Shown one piece after another: positions 9,818 to 19,967 of a stretch of DNA of 64,000 nucleotides. This DNA comes from Isoptericola halotolerans (GTDB lineage: Bacteria > Actinomycetota > Actinomycetes > Actinomycetales > Cellulomonadaceae): assembly GCF_013149785.1 (NCBI RefSeq), contig NZ_JABEZU010000002.1, positions 310,001 to 374,000 of the forward strand, in the 5' to 3' direction. Below the pieces are notes generated by a model. The model saw nothing but the letters and a program-made list of their open reading frames with translations, was not told the DNA's origin and ran no database searches. Position 1 is the first letter of the stretch. Each line of letters opens with the position of its first letter. The position numbers and the translations under genes were made by a program.

Positions 9818-10663
9818 TCAGCGCTCGGACGGCGGCCACGCCTTCGGCTCCGTCCACTTGGCCGGCCGGCCGTCACCGCTGGACGTACCGGTGATCCGCC
9901 GTCGGACCCAGGGTGCGACGTGCGTCCGCGCCCACTGCGCGTCCTCGCGGAGCCGCTGTCGCAGTCGCACCGACGGCGCGGCGTCCAGCGGGTCGTCGTA
10001 CGCCGGGTCGTCCGGGGCGAGTCCGAGCCCCACGAGCGCGGCGTTGGCGATGCGGCGGTGGCCCTCGTCGGTGAGGTGGATGCGGTCGTCGGACCACATC
10101 CGCCAGTCCTGCAGGCTGTGCAGCCCCCAGGTGTCCAGCACGTGGGCGCCGTGGCGCCGCGCGATCGACCAGATGTTCGCGTTGTAGACGCCCACGCGCC
10201 CCTGCGTCCAGTTCAGCGCCCCCTCCGTGCGGAAGCCGGTCGCCAGCAGGACGTCGGCCCCCGTCCCGCGGATCTGCGCGACCGCTCGCTCGAGCACGGT
10301 GGACAACGCGTGCACGTCGGCGTGCGGCCGCAGGATGTCGTTGCCCCCGCCGACCAGCGACACCAGGTCCGGCTCCATCGCGAGCGCGGAGGACACCTGC
10401 TCGGTGACGATCTGCCGCAGCTTGCGGCCCCGGATCGCCAGGTTGGCGTACTCGAACGGAGCGTCGCCACGGCGCTCGGCCAGGTGGTCGGCGAGGCGGT
10501 CGGCCCAGCCGCGCTGGACCCCCTCGGACTCCGTGCCGGGCGTCACCGGTGTGCCGTCCGTCCGGGGGTACGGGTCCCACAGGCCTTCGGAGAACGAGTC
10601 GCCGATCGCGACGTACCGGGACCAGTGCGGGGTGGCGTCAGGTGCGGGGGAGGGCGAGGTCAC
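9818..10663 (-). CDS. SGNH/GDSL-family hydrolase
   Basis: 281-residue SGNH esterase/lipase-like protein. Block I is 'YVAIGDSFSEGL' (nucleophile Ser in GDS, residues 21-23), block III is 'VSLVGGGNDILRP' and block V is 'DRIHLTDEGHRRIA' with the Asp-x-x-His pair. There is no signal peptide, so it is probably cytoplasmic. The GTG at 10663 is chosen because it lies 22 nt past the ung stop; an in-frame upstream codon would overlap the end of ung. The substrate is not predictable. Ung precedes it on the same strand, so the two may be co-transcribed. Confidence 0.85.
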   Translation of the reverse strand: MTSPSPAPDATPHWSRYVAIGDSFSEGLWDPYPRTDGTPVTPGTESEGVQRGWADRLADHLAERRGDAPFEYANLAIRGRKLRQIVTEQVSSALAMEPDLVSLVGGGNDILRPHADVHALSTVLERAVAQIRGTGADVLLATGFRTEGALNWTQGRVGVYNANIWSIARRHGAHVLDTWGLHSLQDWRMWSDDRIHLTDEGHRRIANAALVGLGLAPDDPAYDDPLDAAPSVRLRQRLREDAQWARTHVAPWVRRRITGTSSGDGRPAKWTEPKAWPPSER

Positions 10664-10685
10664 CCGGCCATTCTGCACCCGTCGC

Positions 10686-11378
10686 TCAGGGCAGGCGCCA
10701 GTCGACGGGTGCTGCACCCTGCTGGTCGAGGAGCGCGTTGACGCGGGAGAACGGCCTGGACCCGAAGAACCCGCGGTAGGCCGCCAGTGGGCTGGGATGG
10801 GCGGACTCCACCGTCGGGGTCGCGCCCAGCCAGGGCTTCAGCGACGCGGCGTCCCGACCCCACAGGATCGCCACCAGCGGGCCGCCGCGCGCCACGAGCG
10901 TCTTGATGGCGGCCTCGGTCACCTGCTCCCACCCCTTGCCGCGGTGCGACGCCGGCTCGCCCGGACGCACGGTGAGCACCCGGTTGAGCAGCATCACGCC
11001 CTGGTCGGCCCACGGGCTCAGGTCGCCCGACGACGGCGGGGGAGCGCCGACGTCGTCCGCGAGCTCCGTGTAGATGTTCGCCAGGGACTTGGGGATCGGG
11101 CGGACGTCCGGCTGCACCGAGAACGACAGCCCCATGGGATGGCCGGGCGTGGGGTACGGGTCCTGGCCCACGACGAGCACCCGGACGTCCGCGAGGGGGC
11201 GTCGGAACGCCGCGAAGACGTCCCCGGGAGCCGGGAGGTAGGTGCGCCCGGCGGCGACCTCGGCCCGCAGGAAGTCGCCCATCGCGTGGACCTGCGGCGC
11301 GACGTCCGCCAGGGCCGCTGCCCAGTCGGGCGCCATCACGGTGTCGAGTGCCGGTCGGGCCGTCGTCGAGGAGTCCAC
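10686..11378 (-). CDS. ung: Uracil-DNA glycosylase
   Basis: 230-residue family 1 UDG that removes uracil from DNA as the first step of base excision repair. The catalytic water-activating motif is 'GQDPYP' (71-76), followed by 'GLSFSV', '[16 protein letters not shown]' and the DNA-intercalation loop '[22 protein letters not shown]'. The GTG at 11378 gives an N-terminus ('[19 protein letters not shown]') collinear with known actinobacterial Ung proteins; a much longer open frame upstream is not needed. It is divergent from the DUF3263 gene. Confidence 0.95.
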   Translation of the reverse strand: MDSSTTARPALDTVMAPDWAAALADVAPQVHAMGDFLRAEVAAGRTYLPAPGDVFAAFRRPLADVRVLVVGQDPYPTPGHPMGLSFSVQPDVRPIPKSLANIYTELADDVGAPPPSSGDLSPWADQGVMLLNRVLTVRPGEPASHRGKGWEQVTEAAIKTLVARGGPLVAILWGRDAASLKPWLGATPTVESAHPSPLAAYRGFFGSRPFSRVNALLDQQGAAPVDWRLP

Positions 11379-11443
11379 GACCGCGACGCTAGCGCACCCG
11401 CGACGCGCGGCGACAGATGCCCGGGAGGATGCCCCAGGTGCCC

Positions 11444-11449
11444 CATACT
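11444..11449 (+). promoter_or_regulatory. Possible leaderless -10 box of the DUF3263 gene
   Basis: CATACT ends 7 nt before the ATG at 11457, matching the spacing of other leaderless genes here; its first base departs from the TANNNT consensus. Confidence 0.35.
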
Positions 11450-11456
11450 GGCCGCT

Positions 11457-11777
11457 ATGAGCGAGATGCTGGTCCAGGACATCGACACCACGACGGAGGC
11501 CCCGTCGTCGGCCACCGAACCCGGTGCGCTGACCGACAGGGACCGCGAGATCCTCGCCTTCGAGAAGCAGTGGTGGAAGTACGCCGGCTCCAAGGAGCAG
11601 GCGGTGCGCGAGCTCTTCGACATGTCGGCCACCCGCTACTACCAGGTGCTCAACGCACTGATCGACAGTCCGGCGGCGCTGGAGCACGACCCCATGCTCG
11701 TGAAGCGGTTGCGACGCATGCGCGCCACCCGCCAGCGGGCTCGCAGCGCACGGCGCCTCGACGGCACGAACGGCTGA
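11457..11777 (+). CDS. DUF3263 family small DNA-binding-like protein
   Basis: 106 residues. The central '[46 protein letters not shown]' region is the DUF3263 domain, a short helical module found almost only in actinobacteria. Its '[18 protein letters not shown]' portion reads like a helix-turn-helix. The C-terminus is strongly basic ([15 protein letters not shown]), consistent with nucleic-acid binding. The function is not established. It is divergent from ung, and probably leaderless given the -10 box 7 nt upstream. Confidence 0.85.
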   Translation: MSEMLVQDIDTTTEAPSSATEPGALTDRDREILAFEKQWWKYAGSKEQAVRELFDMSATRYYQVLNALIDSPAALEHDPMLVKRLRRMRATRQRARSARRLDGTNG

Positions 11778-11831
11778 CCTGCACCGGCGCGATCGTGAAC
11801 AAGGCCTGTAGGTCTCGCGGCGGGGAACCGC

Positions 11832-11837
11832 TACCCT
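11832..11837 (+). promoter_or_regulatory. Leaderless-type -10 box of the LytR_C gene
   Basis: TACCCT ends 7 nt before the GTG at 11845, which supports that start and a leaderless transcript. Confidence 0.5.
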
Positions 11838-11844
11838 GTCCGGC

Positions 11845-12555
11845 GTGACCAAGAGCCAGTACCCGTACCCGCCCGACGAGTTCGACGTCCGCGGTCCGGA
11901 GGGCGCGCCGGTGGGGGTCCACCGCGAGCCCCGGAGCGGGTGGAGCTCGGCCTGGCCCTTCCTGCTCGTCGCGGTGGTCTTCGCCGGTCTGGGCGTCGGC
12001 ATCATCTCCTACCTGTCCGACGGCGGCGAGTCGCCCACGGAGAACCCGCCCGCGGCGTCGGAGCAGTCGGCCGACCCGGAGGGCGGCGAGGGCTCCGGCG
12101 ACGGCGAGGAGGACCCGGAGGGCGACGAGGGCGCGGCGGGGGACGAGGACGCCGACAGTGAGGACGGCGCGTCCGAGGACGACGGGGACGACGCAGGATC
12201 CGAGGACGGCACCGAGGACGAGGCCGACGAAGAGGGCGACCTGGCCTCGCTCGTCGCGGCCGCCGACACCGGCGCGTTCGTCCGGGTGCTGAACGACGAC
12301 AGCGGGGTCGCCGGCGAGGCCGGTCGTGGGGCCGACGCTCTCGAGGCGATGGGCTTCTCGAACACGGAGGCGACCAACTACGACGGGGACTCGGGCCAGA
12401 CGACCAACGTCGTCTGGTACGCCGAGGGGCGTGCGGAGACCGCGGCCGCCGTGGCAGCCGCCCTGGGTGTGTCCGCCGAGCAGACGTCGCAGCAGCCGCT
12501 CGCCAACGGGGACGTCGTCGTCGTGGTCAAGGAAGCGCTCGCCATCGCGGAGTGA
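11845..12555 (+). CDS. Membrane-anchored LytR C-terminal domain protein
   Basis: 236 residues: a short cytoplasmic N-terminus, one transmembrane helix ('[20 protein letters not shown]', about 35-55), a roughly 75-residue Asp/Glu/Gly-rich low-complexity linker, then a C-terminal LytR_C-like domain ('[22 protein letters not shown]' to '[12 protein letters not shown]'). LytR_C domains accompany cell-wall glycopolymer attachment proteins in actinobacteria, but this protein lacks the catalytic LCP domain, so it is probably an accessory extracellular protein. The stop codon overlaps the -35 box of the downstream cold-shock gene. Confidence 0.8.
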   Translation: MTKSQYPYPPDEFDVRGPEGAPVGVHREPRSGWSSAWPFLLVAVVFAGLGVGIISYLSDGGESPTENPPAASEQSADPEGGEGSGDGEEDPEGDEGAAGDEDADSEDGASEDDGDDAGSEDGTEDEADEEGDLASLVAAADTGAFVRVLNDDSGVAGEAGRGADALEAMGFSNTEATNYDGDSGQTTNVVWYAEGRAETAAAVAAALGVSAEQTSQQPLANGDVVVVVKEALAIAE

Positions 12556-12580
12556 CAGGCGTGACCTGCGCCACTATTCT
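12552..12580 (+). promoter_or_regulatory. Promoter of the cold-shock protein gene
   Basis: GTGACA (12552-12557), a 17-nt spacer and TATTCT (12575-12580) match a housekeeping-sigma promoter. The -35 box overlaps the stop codon of the preceding gene. The resulting leader is about 50 nt and ends with a GAGGAG ribosome site at 12624-12629. Confidence 0.6.
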
Positions 12581-12635
12581 CCTGTGCACGGCGGGGCGTC
12601 GGCCCCGTGCGTGCCGGAACGACGAGGAGAAGTAG

Positions 12636-12839
12636 ATGGCCCAGGGCACCGTCAAGTGGTTCAACGCCGAGAAGGGGTACGGCTTCGTGACGCCGGCCGA
12701 CGGCGGACAGGACCTGTTCGTCCACTTCAGCTCGATCCAGGCCGACGGGTACCGCAGCCTCGACGAGGGGCAGCAGGTGGAGTTCGAGGTCGGTCAGGGC
12801 CAGAAGGGCCCGCAGGCGGAGCAGGTCCGCCCGCTCTGA
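12636..12839 (+). CDS. Cold-shock protein (CspA family)
   Basis: 67-residue single OB-fold RNA/ssDNA-binding protein. RNP1 is 'KGYGFVTP' and RNP2 is 'DLFVHFSSI', with the start '[17 protein letters not shown]' typical of CspA. The length matches the family. It has its own promoter, a GAGGAG ribosome site, and a long hairpin terminator 26 nt after its stop, so it is probably monocistronic. A second, longer Csp is at 35074. Confidence 0.95.
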   Translation: MAQGTVKWFNAEKGYGFVTPADGGQDLFVHFSSIQADGYRSLDEGQQVEFEVGQGQKGPQAEQVRPL

Positions 12840-12865
12840 TCGTGCTGAGCTGACAGTTGCAGTGC

Positions 12866-12916
12866 CGGCGAGGGCCGGCGCCCGCGCAGGGATGCGTCGG
12901 GCGTCGGCCCTCGTCG
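12866..12916 (+). terminator. Terminator of the cold-shock gene
   Basis: Stem 12866-12884 with 12898-12916: 19 pairs including two G-T wobbles, around a 13-nt loop. It begins 26 nt after the csp stop codon. Confidence 0.7.
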
Positions 12917-12993
12917 CGCCGTGCTCGGTGCTGTGCCGCGCCCGGCGTCGTACCCCCGGTGTCGTGCAGCCGTTGTGCGCCGGTGGCGAACGT

Positions 12994-13020
12994 CTTGCAC
13001 TCTCGGGTCGAGAGTGCCAA
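12994..13020 (+). promoter_or_regulatory. CIRCE operator 1 overlapping the groL promoter
   Basis: CTTGCACTC-N9-GAGTGCCAA, a close match to the HrcA-binding CIRCE consensus (TTAGCACTC-N9-GAGTGCTAA). The TTGCAC in its left arm can act as the -35 box, with an AATAAT-like -10 at about 13019-13024 (18-nt spacer). Repressor binding would then block RNA polymerase directly. Confidence 0.85.
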
Positions 13021-13027
13021 TAATGGG

Positions 13028-13054
13028 TTAGCACTCTCGGCTGTCGAGTGACAG
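13028..13054 (+). promoter_or_regulatory. CIRCE operator 2 upstream of groL
   Basis: TTAGCACTC is a perfect left arm, followed by a 9-nt spacer and GAGTG, after which the right arm decays to ACAG. It sits 7 nt after operator 1. Two CIRCE sites imply HrcA heat-shock control; hrcA is not in this window. Confidence 0.8.
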
Positions 13055-13103
13055 TCGTGGTGAACAACCTTGGTCGAAAGGTGAGGCACGCCCGCGCCCG
13101 TGA

Positions 13104-14816
<1,713 letters not shown>

Positions 14817-14856
14817 CCCACGCTCGCCCGGTGCGGTAGCCCGCGCCCGGTACATG

Positions 14857-14898
14857 ACGGCGGCCGGTCGCTTCCTCAGGGAAGCGGCCGGCCGCCGT
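14857..14898 (+). terminator. Terminator of groL
   Basis: An 18-bp stem (14857-14874 with 14881-14898, one T-G wobble) with a 6-nt loop, 40 nt after the groL stop and followed by TTCTCGT. Confidence 0.8.
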
Positions 14899-14926
14899 TC
14901 TCGTCCGGTGCGCCCACGACGGAACC

Positions 14927-15214
14927 TCAGCGGGCGAAGAGCCGCGCTGCCTGCGTCTCGGCCTCGGCGTAGGTCGTCGAGGCCGACTGCAGCGCCGCCG
15001 TCACCGAGTCGAGAGCCGCCTCCACCTGCGTCTGGGCCGACTGCCACTGCGTCATGACGCCGGCGAACGACGTCGCCGCGCTGCCGTGCCAGCTCGCCTG
15101 GAGATCCTGCAGGTGCCGCATCATGGCGCCCACCTCGGCGCGGATGGCCCCGACGGAACCGTTCACCGCGGCGCTCGCCTGCGCCACCCGATCGCTGTCG
15201 ACCTCGTATCGCAC
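14927..15214 (-). CDS. WXG100 family (ESAT-6-like) protein
   Basis: 95 residues forming two predicted amphipathic helices around the Trp-x-Gly turn, here 'ASWHGSAATSF' near the middle. Size and layout fit WXG100 proteins exported by type VII (ESX) systems. No EccC or other ESX component gene lies in the window, so the export partner is unknown. Convergent with groL; upstream on the same strand is the HD-like gene's 3' side. A C-terminal YxxxD/E secretion signal may be present as 'YAEAE'. Confidence 0.85.
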   Translation of the reverse strand: MRYEVDSDRVAQASAAVNGSVGAIRAEVGAMMRHLQDLQASWHGSAATSFAGVMTQWQSAQTQVEAALDSVTAALQSASTTYAEAETQAARLFAR

Positions 15215-15320
15215 GTCCTGCTCCCTCGTCGTGGTTCCCGGTGGACCGGGCTGGCCACGACGCTAGGGGGCGTCGCGAGACGTGCGCCGCCGTCGTCCAC
15301 AGCCTGTGGACGACGGCGGG

Positions 15321-16049
15321 TCAGCGGCGCGCAGGACCGGCCGTCGCCTCCTCGCCCAGCCGGCGGCGTTCCTTGGTCAGGCGGTGGAGCTCCGCGTCGA
15401 GGTTCTGCCGTGCCGGTTGCTCCCAGGTCGCCCCGAGCGGGCTCGCGTACAGCCGCGGGCGGCCCAAGAGCTTGGTCAGCACCTTGATGCGGGCGTCCAG
15501 GTAGTCGGAGAGCGGGATGTGGGCGTACTCGGCGCGGATCGCCGCCACGTACTCCTTGTACCGCTGCGGTTCGGCGGCGAGCATGCCCAGGTCGGCGTCG
15601 TTGAGGACGGCGGAGTCGAAGTCCCCGGGCAGCGCCTTGTGCCGCGCGAGGCTGTCGACCAGCTCGCCGACCCGGTGCGCTGCCTCCGCGGAGACCCCGA
15701 TCTCGACGAGCTGGGTGCGCGCGAGCTCGGCGCTGAGCGTGGTCTGCTCACCGCCGCGGGTCGCATAGGCGACCTTGCGGTTCGCATCGAACACCGCCCC
15801 GTGGTACCAGGCGGCGAGCCGCACGAGGTCGGCCTGGTGCGTCTCGTGAGCGAGCTCGTCGACGCGGTGCAGGACGGCCGCGAGGTGGCGCAGGTTGTGG
15901 AAGTGACGGTCCGACCCCGACCAGCGCTCGATGAGCTCCGAGCCCACCGCGCGGACGGCCTCCTCGGGCTCGGTGGCACCGGCCCCCCGGCACGTACGGA
16001 CGAACGCCGAGAGGAACCACTGCGGCGCGTCGGCGCTGAGGACGCCCAT
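15321..16049 (-). CDS. HD-superfamily-like protein (COG4339-like)
   Basis: 242 residues. 'DRHFHNLRHLAAVLHRVDEL' and 'RLAAWYHGAVFD' match the predicted metal-dependent HD phosphohydrolases of the COG4339 type, with later 'LNDADLGMLA'. In the canonical family the second motif reads His-Asp (WFHDAVYD); here it is His-Gly, so one metal ligand may be replaced or lost. A TTG 9 nt upstream would be an alternative start, but the ATG at 16049 is better spaced from GAAGG. The substrate is unknown and no clear operon partner is seen. Confidence 0.7.
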   Translation of the reverse strand: MGVLSADAPQWFLSAFVRTCRGAGATEPEEAVRAVGSELIERWSGSDRHFHNLRHLAAVLHRVDELAHETHQADLVRLAAWYHGAVFDANRKVAYATRGGEQTTLSAELARTQLVEIGVSAEAAHRVGELVDSLARHKALPGDFDSAVLNDADLGMLAAEPQRYKEYVAAIRAEYAHIPLSDYLDARIKVLTKLLGRPRLYASPLGATWEQPARQNLDAELHRLTKERRRLGEEATAGPARR

Positions 16050-16156
16050 CGCTATCAAGACCTTCGCTTCTGTCCGAACGTGCTCTGTCTGCCTCCCAGC
16101 CTACGACCGGCGGCCGACAGTGGTGTCCGGTCGCGCGGCGTGGGCCGGCAGGGCCG

Positions 16157-17773
16157 TCACGAAGCGTAGTCCTCGGCGGACCTCAGGAGAACCCGCACGG
16201 TCATGCCGCCCCCCGGGGTCCGGCCGACGGAGGCCTTCCCGCCGTGCGCAGCGAGGATCGCCGCCACGATCGCGAGCCCCAGGCCCGACCCGCCCGACTC
16301 GCGGTTGCGCGAGGAGTCGGCCCGGTAGAACCGCTCGAAGATCCGGTCCGCCTGCTCCGGGGAGACGCCCGGTCCGTGGTCGCGCACCTCGACGGCCACG
16401 CCACCGTCCGCCACGGTCCCCAGGGCCAGCTCCGCGGGGGAGCCGGGTGGGGTGTGCCGTGCGACGTTGCCGACCAGGTTGGTCAGCACCTGCCGCAACC
16501 GGTCCGCGTCCCCGACGGTCCGCAGGGCCGACGGCGGTGCCTCGCCCGGGCCCAGGCCGGTCACCGAGACGGTGCGGGTCGGGTCCAGGGCGTGCAGGTC
16601 CTGGGCGGTCTCCTGCGCCAGGGCCACCAGGTCGACGACCTCGTGCTTCAGGGGGCGTCCCTCGTCGAGACGCGCCAGGACCAGGAGGTCGTTGACCAGC
16701 GCTCCCATCCGCCGCGCCGAGTCCTCGATGCGGACCATCGTGTCGTCGACCTTGTCGTCGGTGTCGAGCGCACCCATCCGGTAGAGCTCGCCGTAGCCGC
16801 GCACGGTCGCCAGCGGGGTGCGCAGCTCGTGGCTCGCGTCGGAGACGAAGCGGCGCATCCGCTGCTCCGACGCTTCCTGCGCGGCGAAGGCGGCCTCGAT
16901 CTGGGTGAGCATCGCGTTGAGCGAGTGCGACAGGGACCCCACCTCCGTCGACGCAGGCTGCTCCGGGACGCGGCGTGACAGGTCGCCGTCGGCGATCGCG
17001 GCGGCCGTGGCCTCGATCCGGCGCAGCGGGCGCAGGGAGTGCTGCACCAGCCAGAAGGCCAGGGTCCCGCCGAGCACCACGATGCCGATGCCGGACCAGA
17101 GCAGCGAGCTCGACAGGTAGGCGGTCGTCTTGTCGACACCGGCCATCGGCAGCGCGACGTACGCGGCACCCTCCACCGGGCTGCCCTGCGTCTGGCTGCA
17201 GGGGATGGACACGACACGCCACGGCGTCGGGTCGGTGCCCCCGGTCGACTCGACGGTGAACGGCTCCAGCCCGCGGTCGACCACGTCCTCCAGGGGCTCG
17301 TCCGGGACCTGCGGGGTTCCGTACCGGTCCAGAGTCCCGGGCCATCCGAGCGGTGGTCCCTCCAGACCGTTGCAGTTGCGCAGCGCGACGGCGTACTCGC
17401 TGGGGATGTACTGGGCGCCCTCGGTCGGGTTCAGCGCCGTCGCCCGCGCCACGCCCTGCGCCGACTGCTTGAGCTGCGTGTCGAGCTGGTCGATCAGGAA
17501 GTTCGACACGACGGTCCGGGTCGTGAGGCCGGCGAGGACCATCCCGGCACCGAGCAGGAGCACGATGATCGCCACGAGCCGTGCCCGCAGCGGCACGCGT
17601 GCGAGCCAGCCCGGGTGCCGCTGGGCCTCGTCCGGCGTATGGTCCGGCGCGAGCACCGTCGTCGTGCCCGACGGCGGTTCGCTCGTACCGTCCTCCCCGC
17701 CGTGAGGCGCGGCGTCCGGTACAGGGTCCGGCGCGGCGAACGTCGGCTCGTCGGGCAGGTCGCGAGAGGTCAT
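16157..17773 (-). CDS. HAMP-domain sensor histidine kinase
   Basis: 538 residues. A ~55-residue cytoplasmic N-terminus is followed by transmembrane helix 1, a ~120-residue extracellular sensor region, transmembrane helix 2 and a HAMP linker. The HisKA motif is 'SDASHELRTPLATVRGYGELY' and the HATPase motifs are 'TNLVGNVARHTPPG', 'VRDHGPGV' and 'GGSGLGLAIVAAI'. The ATG at 17773 overlaps the response-regulator stop by 4 bases (ATGA), so kinase and regulator are coupled. The pair resembles the MprB/TrcS group of actinobacterial envelope-stress kinases; the signal is not deducible. Confidence 0.92.
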   Translation of the reverse strand: MTSRDLPDEPTFAAPDPVPDAAPHGGEDGTSEPPSGTTTVLAPDHTPDEAQRHPGWLARVPLRARLVAIIVLLLGAGMVLAGLTTRTVVSNFLIDQLDTQLKQSAQGVARATALNPTEGAQYIPSEYAVALRNCNGLEGPPLGWPGTLDRYGTPQVPDEPLEDVVDRGLEPFTVESTGGTDPTPWRVVSIPCSQTQGSPVEGAAYVALPMAGVDKTTAYLSSSLLWSGIGIVVLGGTLAFWLVQHSLRPLRRIEATAAAIADGDLSRRVPEQPASTEVGSLSHSLNAMLTQIEAAFAAQEASEQRMRRFVSDASHELRTPLATVRGYGELYRMGALDTDDKVDDTMVRIEDSARRMGALVNDLLVLARLDEGRPLKHEVVDLVALAQETAQDLHALDPTRTVSVTGLGPGEAPPSALRTVGDADRLRQVLTNLVGNVARHTPPGSPAELALGTVADGGVAVEVRDHGPGVSPEQADRIFERFYRADSSRNRESGGSGLGLAIVAAILAAHGGKASVGRTPGGGMTVRVLLRSAEDYAS

Positions 17774-18513
17774 CGCTGCGGGGCTCGCAGCAGGTAGCCG
17801 ACGCCCCGCTTCGTGTGGATCAGGGGAGGCAGCTCGACGTCCGTCCCGTCGGGACCGGTCACGGTCAGGTGGTCGATCTTGCGCCGCAGGTACGAGATGT
17901 AGGACTCGACGATGTTCGCGTCGCCGCCCCAGTCGTACTGCCACACGTGGTCGAGGATCTGCGCCTTGGACAGCACGCGCCCGGCGTTGAGCATGAGGTA
18001 GCGCAGCAGCTTGAACTCGGTGGGGGACAGGTCGACCTCGATGCCGCTGCGGCGCACCTCGTGCGAGTCCTCGTCGAGCTCGAGGTCGCCGACCCGCACC
18101 ACGGCGTCGTCGTCGGGCTCGCCGCCCGCGGTGCGTCGCAGCACCGCGCGGATCCGGGCCACGACCTCCTCCAGGCTGAACGGCTTGGTGACGTAGTCGT
18201 CACCACCTACCGTCAGTCCCTGGATCTTGTCCTGGGTGTCGTCCCGTGCGGTGAGGAAGAGCACGGGCGTGTGCCGGCCCGTGGCACGCATCCGGCGGGT
18301 CACGGTGAAGCCGTCCATGTCGGGCAGCATCACGTCGAGCACCACGAGGTCCGGCTCGGTGTCACGGACCAGCTGCAGCGCGCTCCCGCCGTCGGCGGCG
18401 GCGTGCACCTCGAACCCCGCGAAGCGCAAGGACGTGGAGAGCAGCTCGCGGATGTTCGGCTCGTCGTCGACGACGACGAGCCGGGCTTCGGGGCTGTCGG
18501 AGGATGCGGCCAT
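17770..18513 (-). CDS. OmpR-family response regulator
   Basis: 247 residues: a receiver domain with 'VVVDDEPN', phospho-acceptor Asp60 in 'VLDVMLPDMDGF' and the conserved Lys in 'YVTKPF', then a winged-helix DNA-binding domain ('LSPTEFKLLRYLMLNAGRVLSKAQILDHVW' and 'VESYISYLRRKI'). First gene of the two-gene operon with the histidine kinase. The ATG at 18513 is chosen just before 'AASSDSPEARLVVVDDEP'; longer upstream reading would overlap the divergent gene's promoter region. Confidence 0.93.
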   Translation of the reverse strand: MAASSDSPEARLVVVDDEPNIRELLSTSLRFAGFEVHAAADGGSALQLVRDTEPDLVVLDVMLPDMDGFTVTRRMRATGRHTPVLFLTARDDTQDKIQGLTVGGDDYVTKPFSLEEVVARIRAVLRRTAGGEPDDDAVVRVGDLELDEDSHEVRRSGIEVDLSPTEFKLLRYLMLNAGRVLSKAQILDHVWQYDWGGDANIVESYISYLRRKIDHLTVTGPDGTDVELPPLIHTKRGVGYLLRAPQR

Positions 18514-18602
18514 GTCCCCAGTGTGCTCCCGGATCCTGGAGGTTTCCTGGACACGGGCCGCGTGGAGTCGCGCGACGGCCGGACCCTGGCCAAGGTGGGC
18601 AC

Positions 18603-19967
18603 GTGACAGCATCCGCTGCAGCACCTCCCGGTCTCAGCAGCCGGAGAGTCCTCGTACGCCGATGGGTCGGCGCCGTCCTCGTGGTCGTCACGACCGTGCT
18701 CGTCGTGGCGTCCAGCGTGGCCGTGTGGGCGCACCGCACCGTCTTCGACACCGACCAGTTCATGGCGACCGTCGGGCCGACGCTGGACGACCCGGCGTTC
18801 GACGCCGCGCTCGCGGACGACATCACCGAGCAGACCCTCGAGGCCCTCGACCTGGACACCCGTGTCTCCCGGCGGCTCGCCGAGCTCGACGAGGTCGTGG
18901 CGCTCGCCCTCGTCGAACGGCTGGACGTCGAGCCCGGGCCCCTGCTGGAGGCGCTGGGCTCCCGGGTCGACAGGCCGACGCTCGCCGTCCTCACGCCGAT
19001 GGTGGTCGAGAGTCTCGAGGGCCGCGTCGAGACGGTGGTCCACCGGCTCGTGACCTCCGAGGCCTTCGGGGCCCGGCTGCCCCGGCTGGTCGAGCGCGCG
19101 CACTCCGCCGTGACCGGGCTCGCGCGCGCCGACGTCGACGACTACCCGGACGTGTACCTCACCGAGGACGCGGTCATGCTGAACACGGTGCCGCTCGTGG
19201 TCGAGGCGCTGCGCGAGTCCCTCTCCGGCCTGGCCGACGTCGTGCCGGACGTCACGCTGCCCGAGGCCGTCGCCGAACGAGCCCCCGAGGTGCGCGCCCA
19301 GCTCGAGGAGGCCCTCGGCGCCCGCCTTCCCGCGGACCTCGGGCAGGTGGTGCTGATGGACCGGGAGATGTTCGACCTGGTCCAGACCTCCGTCGTGACG
19401 GTCGACCGTGCGGTGTGGCTGCTGCTCGCGCTCACCGTGGTCCTCGTCGTCGCGACCCTGCTGGTCGCGCCCGACCGGCGACGCGGCGCGATCCAGCTCG
19501 GGCTCGGCGTCGTGGCGGGTCTCGTGATCTCCGTCGCGCTGGTCGGCCGGCTCCGGGACCTGGTCGTGGACGTCGCCCGCACGCCCGACGGCGAACGGGT
19601 CGCCGAGGTGCTGTTCGACGCCGTCGCCGGCGGCCTGCACGAGATCGCCTGGCTGGTGGGCGTCCTGGCCGCCGTGACCGCCGTCGTCGGGACCCTGCTC
19701 GGGCGCCCCGCACGGCCCGCCCGGGCAGGTGAGCGGTGGCCGTGGCTGCGCGCCACGACCGGACAGGACGGCAGGCCGGCGCAGCTCGTCGCCCACCACG
19801 CCGACGCCCTGCGGGTGGTCGTCGTGGCCACCGCGGTGGTGACTGTGGTGGCCACCGGCTTCAGCTGGGTCGCGCTGGTGCTGGTGACGCTGCTCGGCAC
19901 GGTCTGCCTCGTCGGCATCTCGGTCGCGCAACGCACCGCCGACGTCCCCGGCCGCCGTCAGAGGTAG
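18603..19967 (+). CDS. Integral membrane protein of unknown function
   Basis: 454 residues. One transmembrane helix near the N-terminus ('VLVRRWVGAVLVVVTTVLVVASSVAVWA') is followed by a ~230-residue, acidic, helical extracellular region, then about four transmembrane helices in the C-terminal third. This one-plus-several layout is common in uncharacterised actinobacterial membrane proteins. The GTG at 18603 is used because it begins just before the first helix; an upstream in-frame start would overlap the divergent response-regulator gene. The 3' end overlaps the convergent NYN gene by 10 bases. Function unknown, though its position opposite a two-component system suggests it may be regulated by it. 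Confidence 0.7.
   Translation: MTASAAAPPGLSSRRVLVRRWVGAVLVVVTTVLVVASSVAVWAHRTVFDTDQFMATVGPTLDDPAFDAALADDITEQTLEALDLDTRVSRRLAELDEVVALALVERLDVEPGPLLEALGSRVDRPTLAVLTPMVVESLEGRVETVVHRLVTSEAFGARLPRLVERAHSAVTGLARADVDDYPDVYLTEDAVMLNTVPLVVEALRESLSGLADVVPDVTLPEAVAERAPEVRAQLEEALGARLPADLGQVVLMDREMFDLVQTSVVTVDRAVWLLLALTVVLVVATLLVAPDRRRGAIQLGLGVVAGLVISVALVGRLRDLVVDVARTPDGERVAEVLFDAVAGGLHEIAWLVGVLAAVTAVVGTLLGRPARPARAGERWPWLRATTGQDGRPAQLVAHHADALRVVVVATAVVTVVATGFSWVALVLVTLLGTVCLVGISVAQRTADVPGRRQR

Noticed and set aside
14927-15214. WXG100 gene considered as part of a type VII toxin cassette
   Set aside because: No LXG or polymorphic toxin gene, immunity gene or ESX component is adjacent.
18726-18736. GTGTGGGCGCA within the membrane protein gene considered as a sixth palindrome copy
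   Set aside because: No complementary arm follows; it is simply coding sequence.
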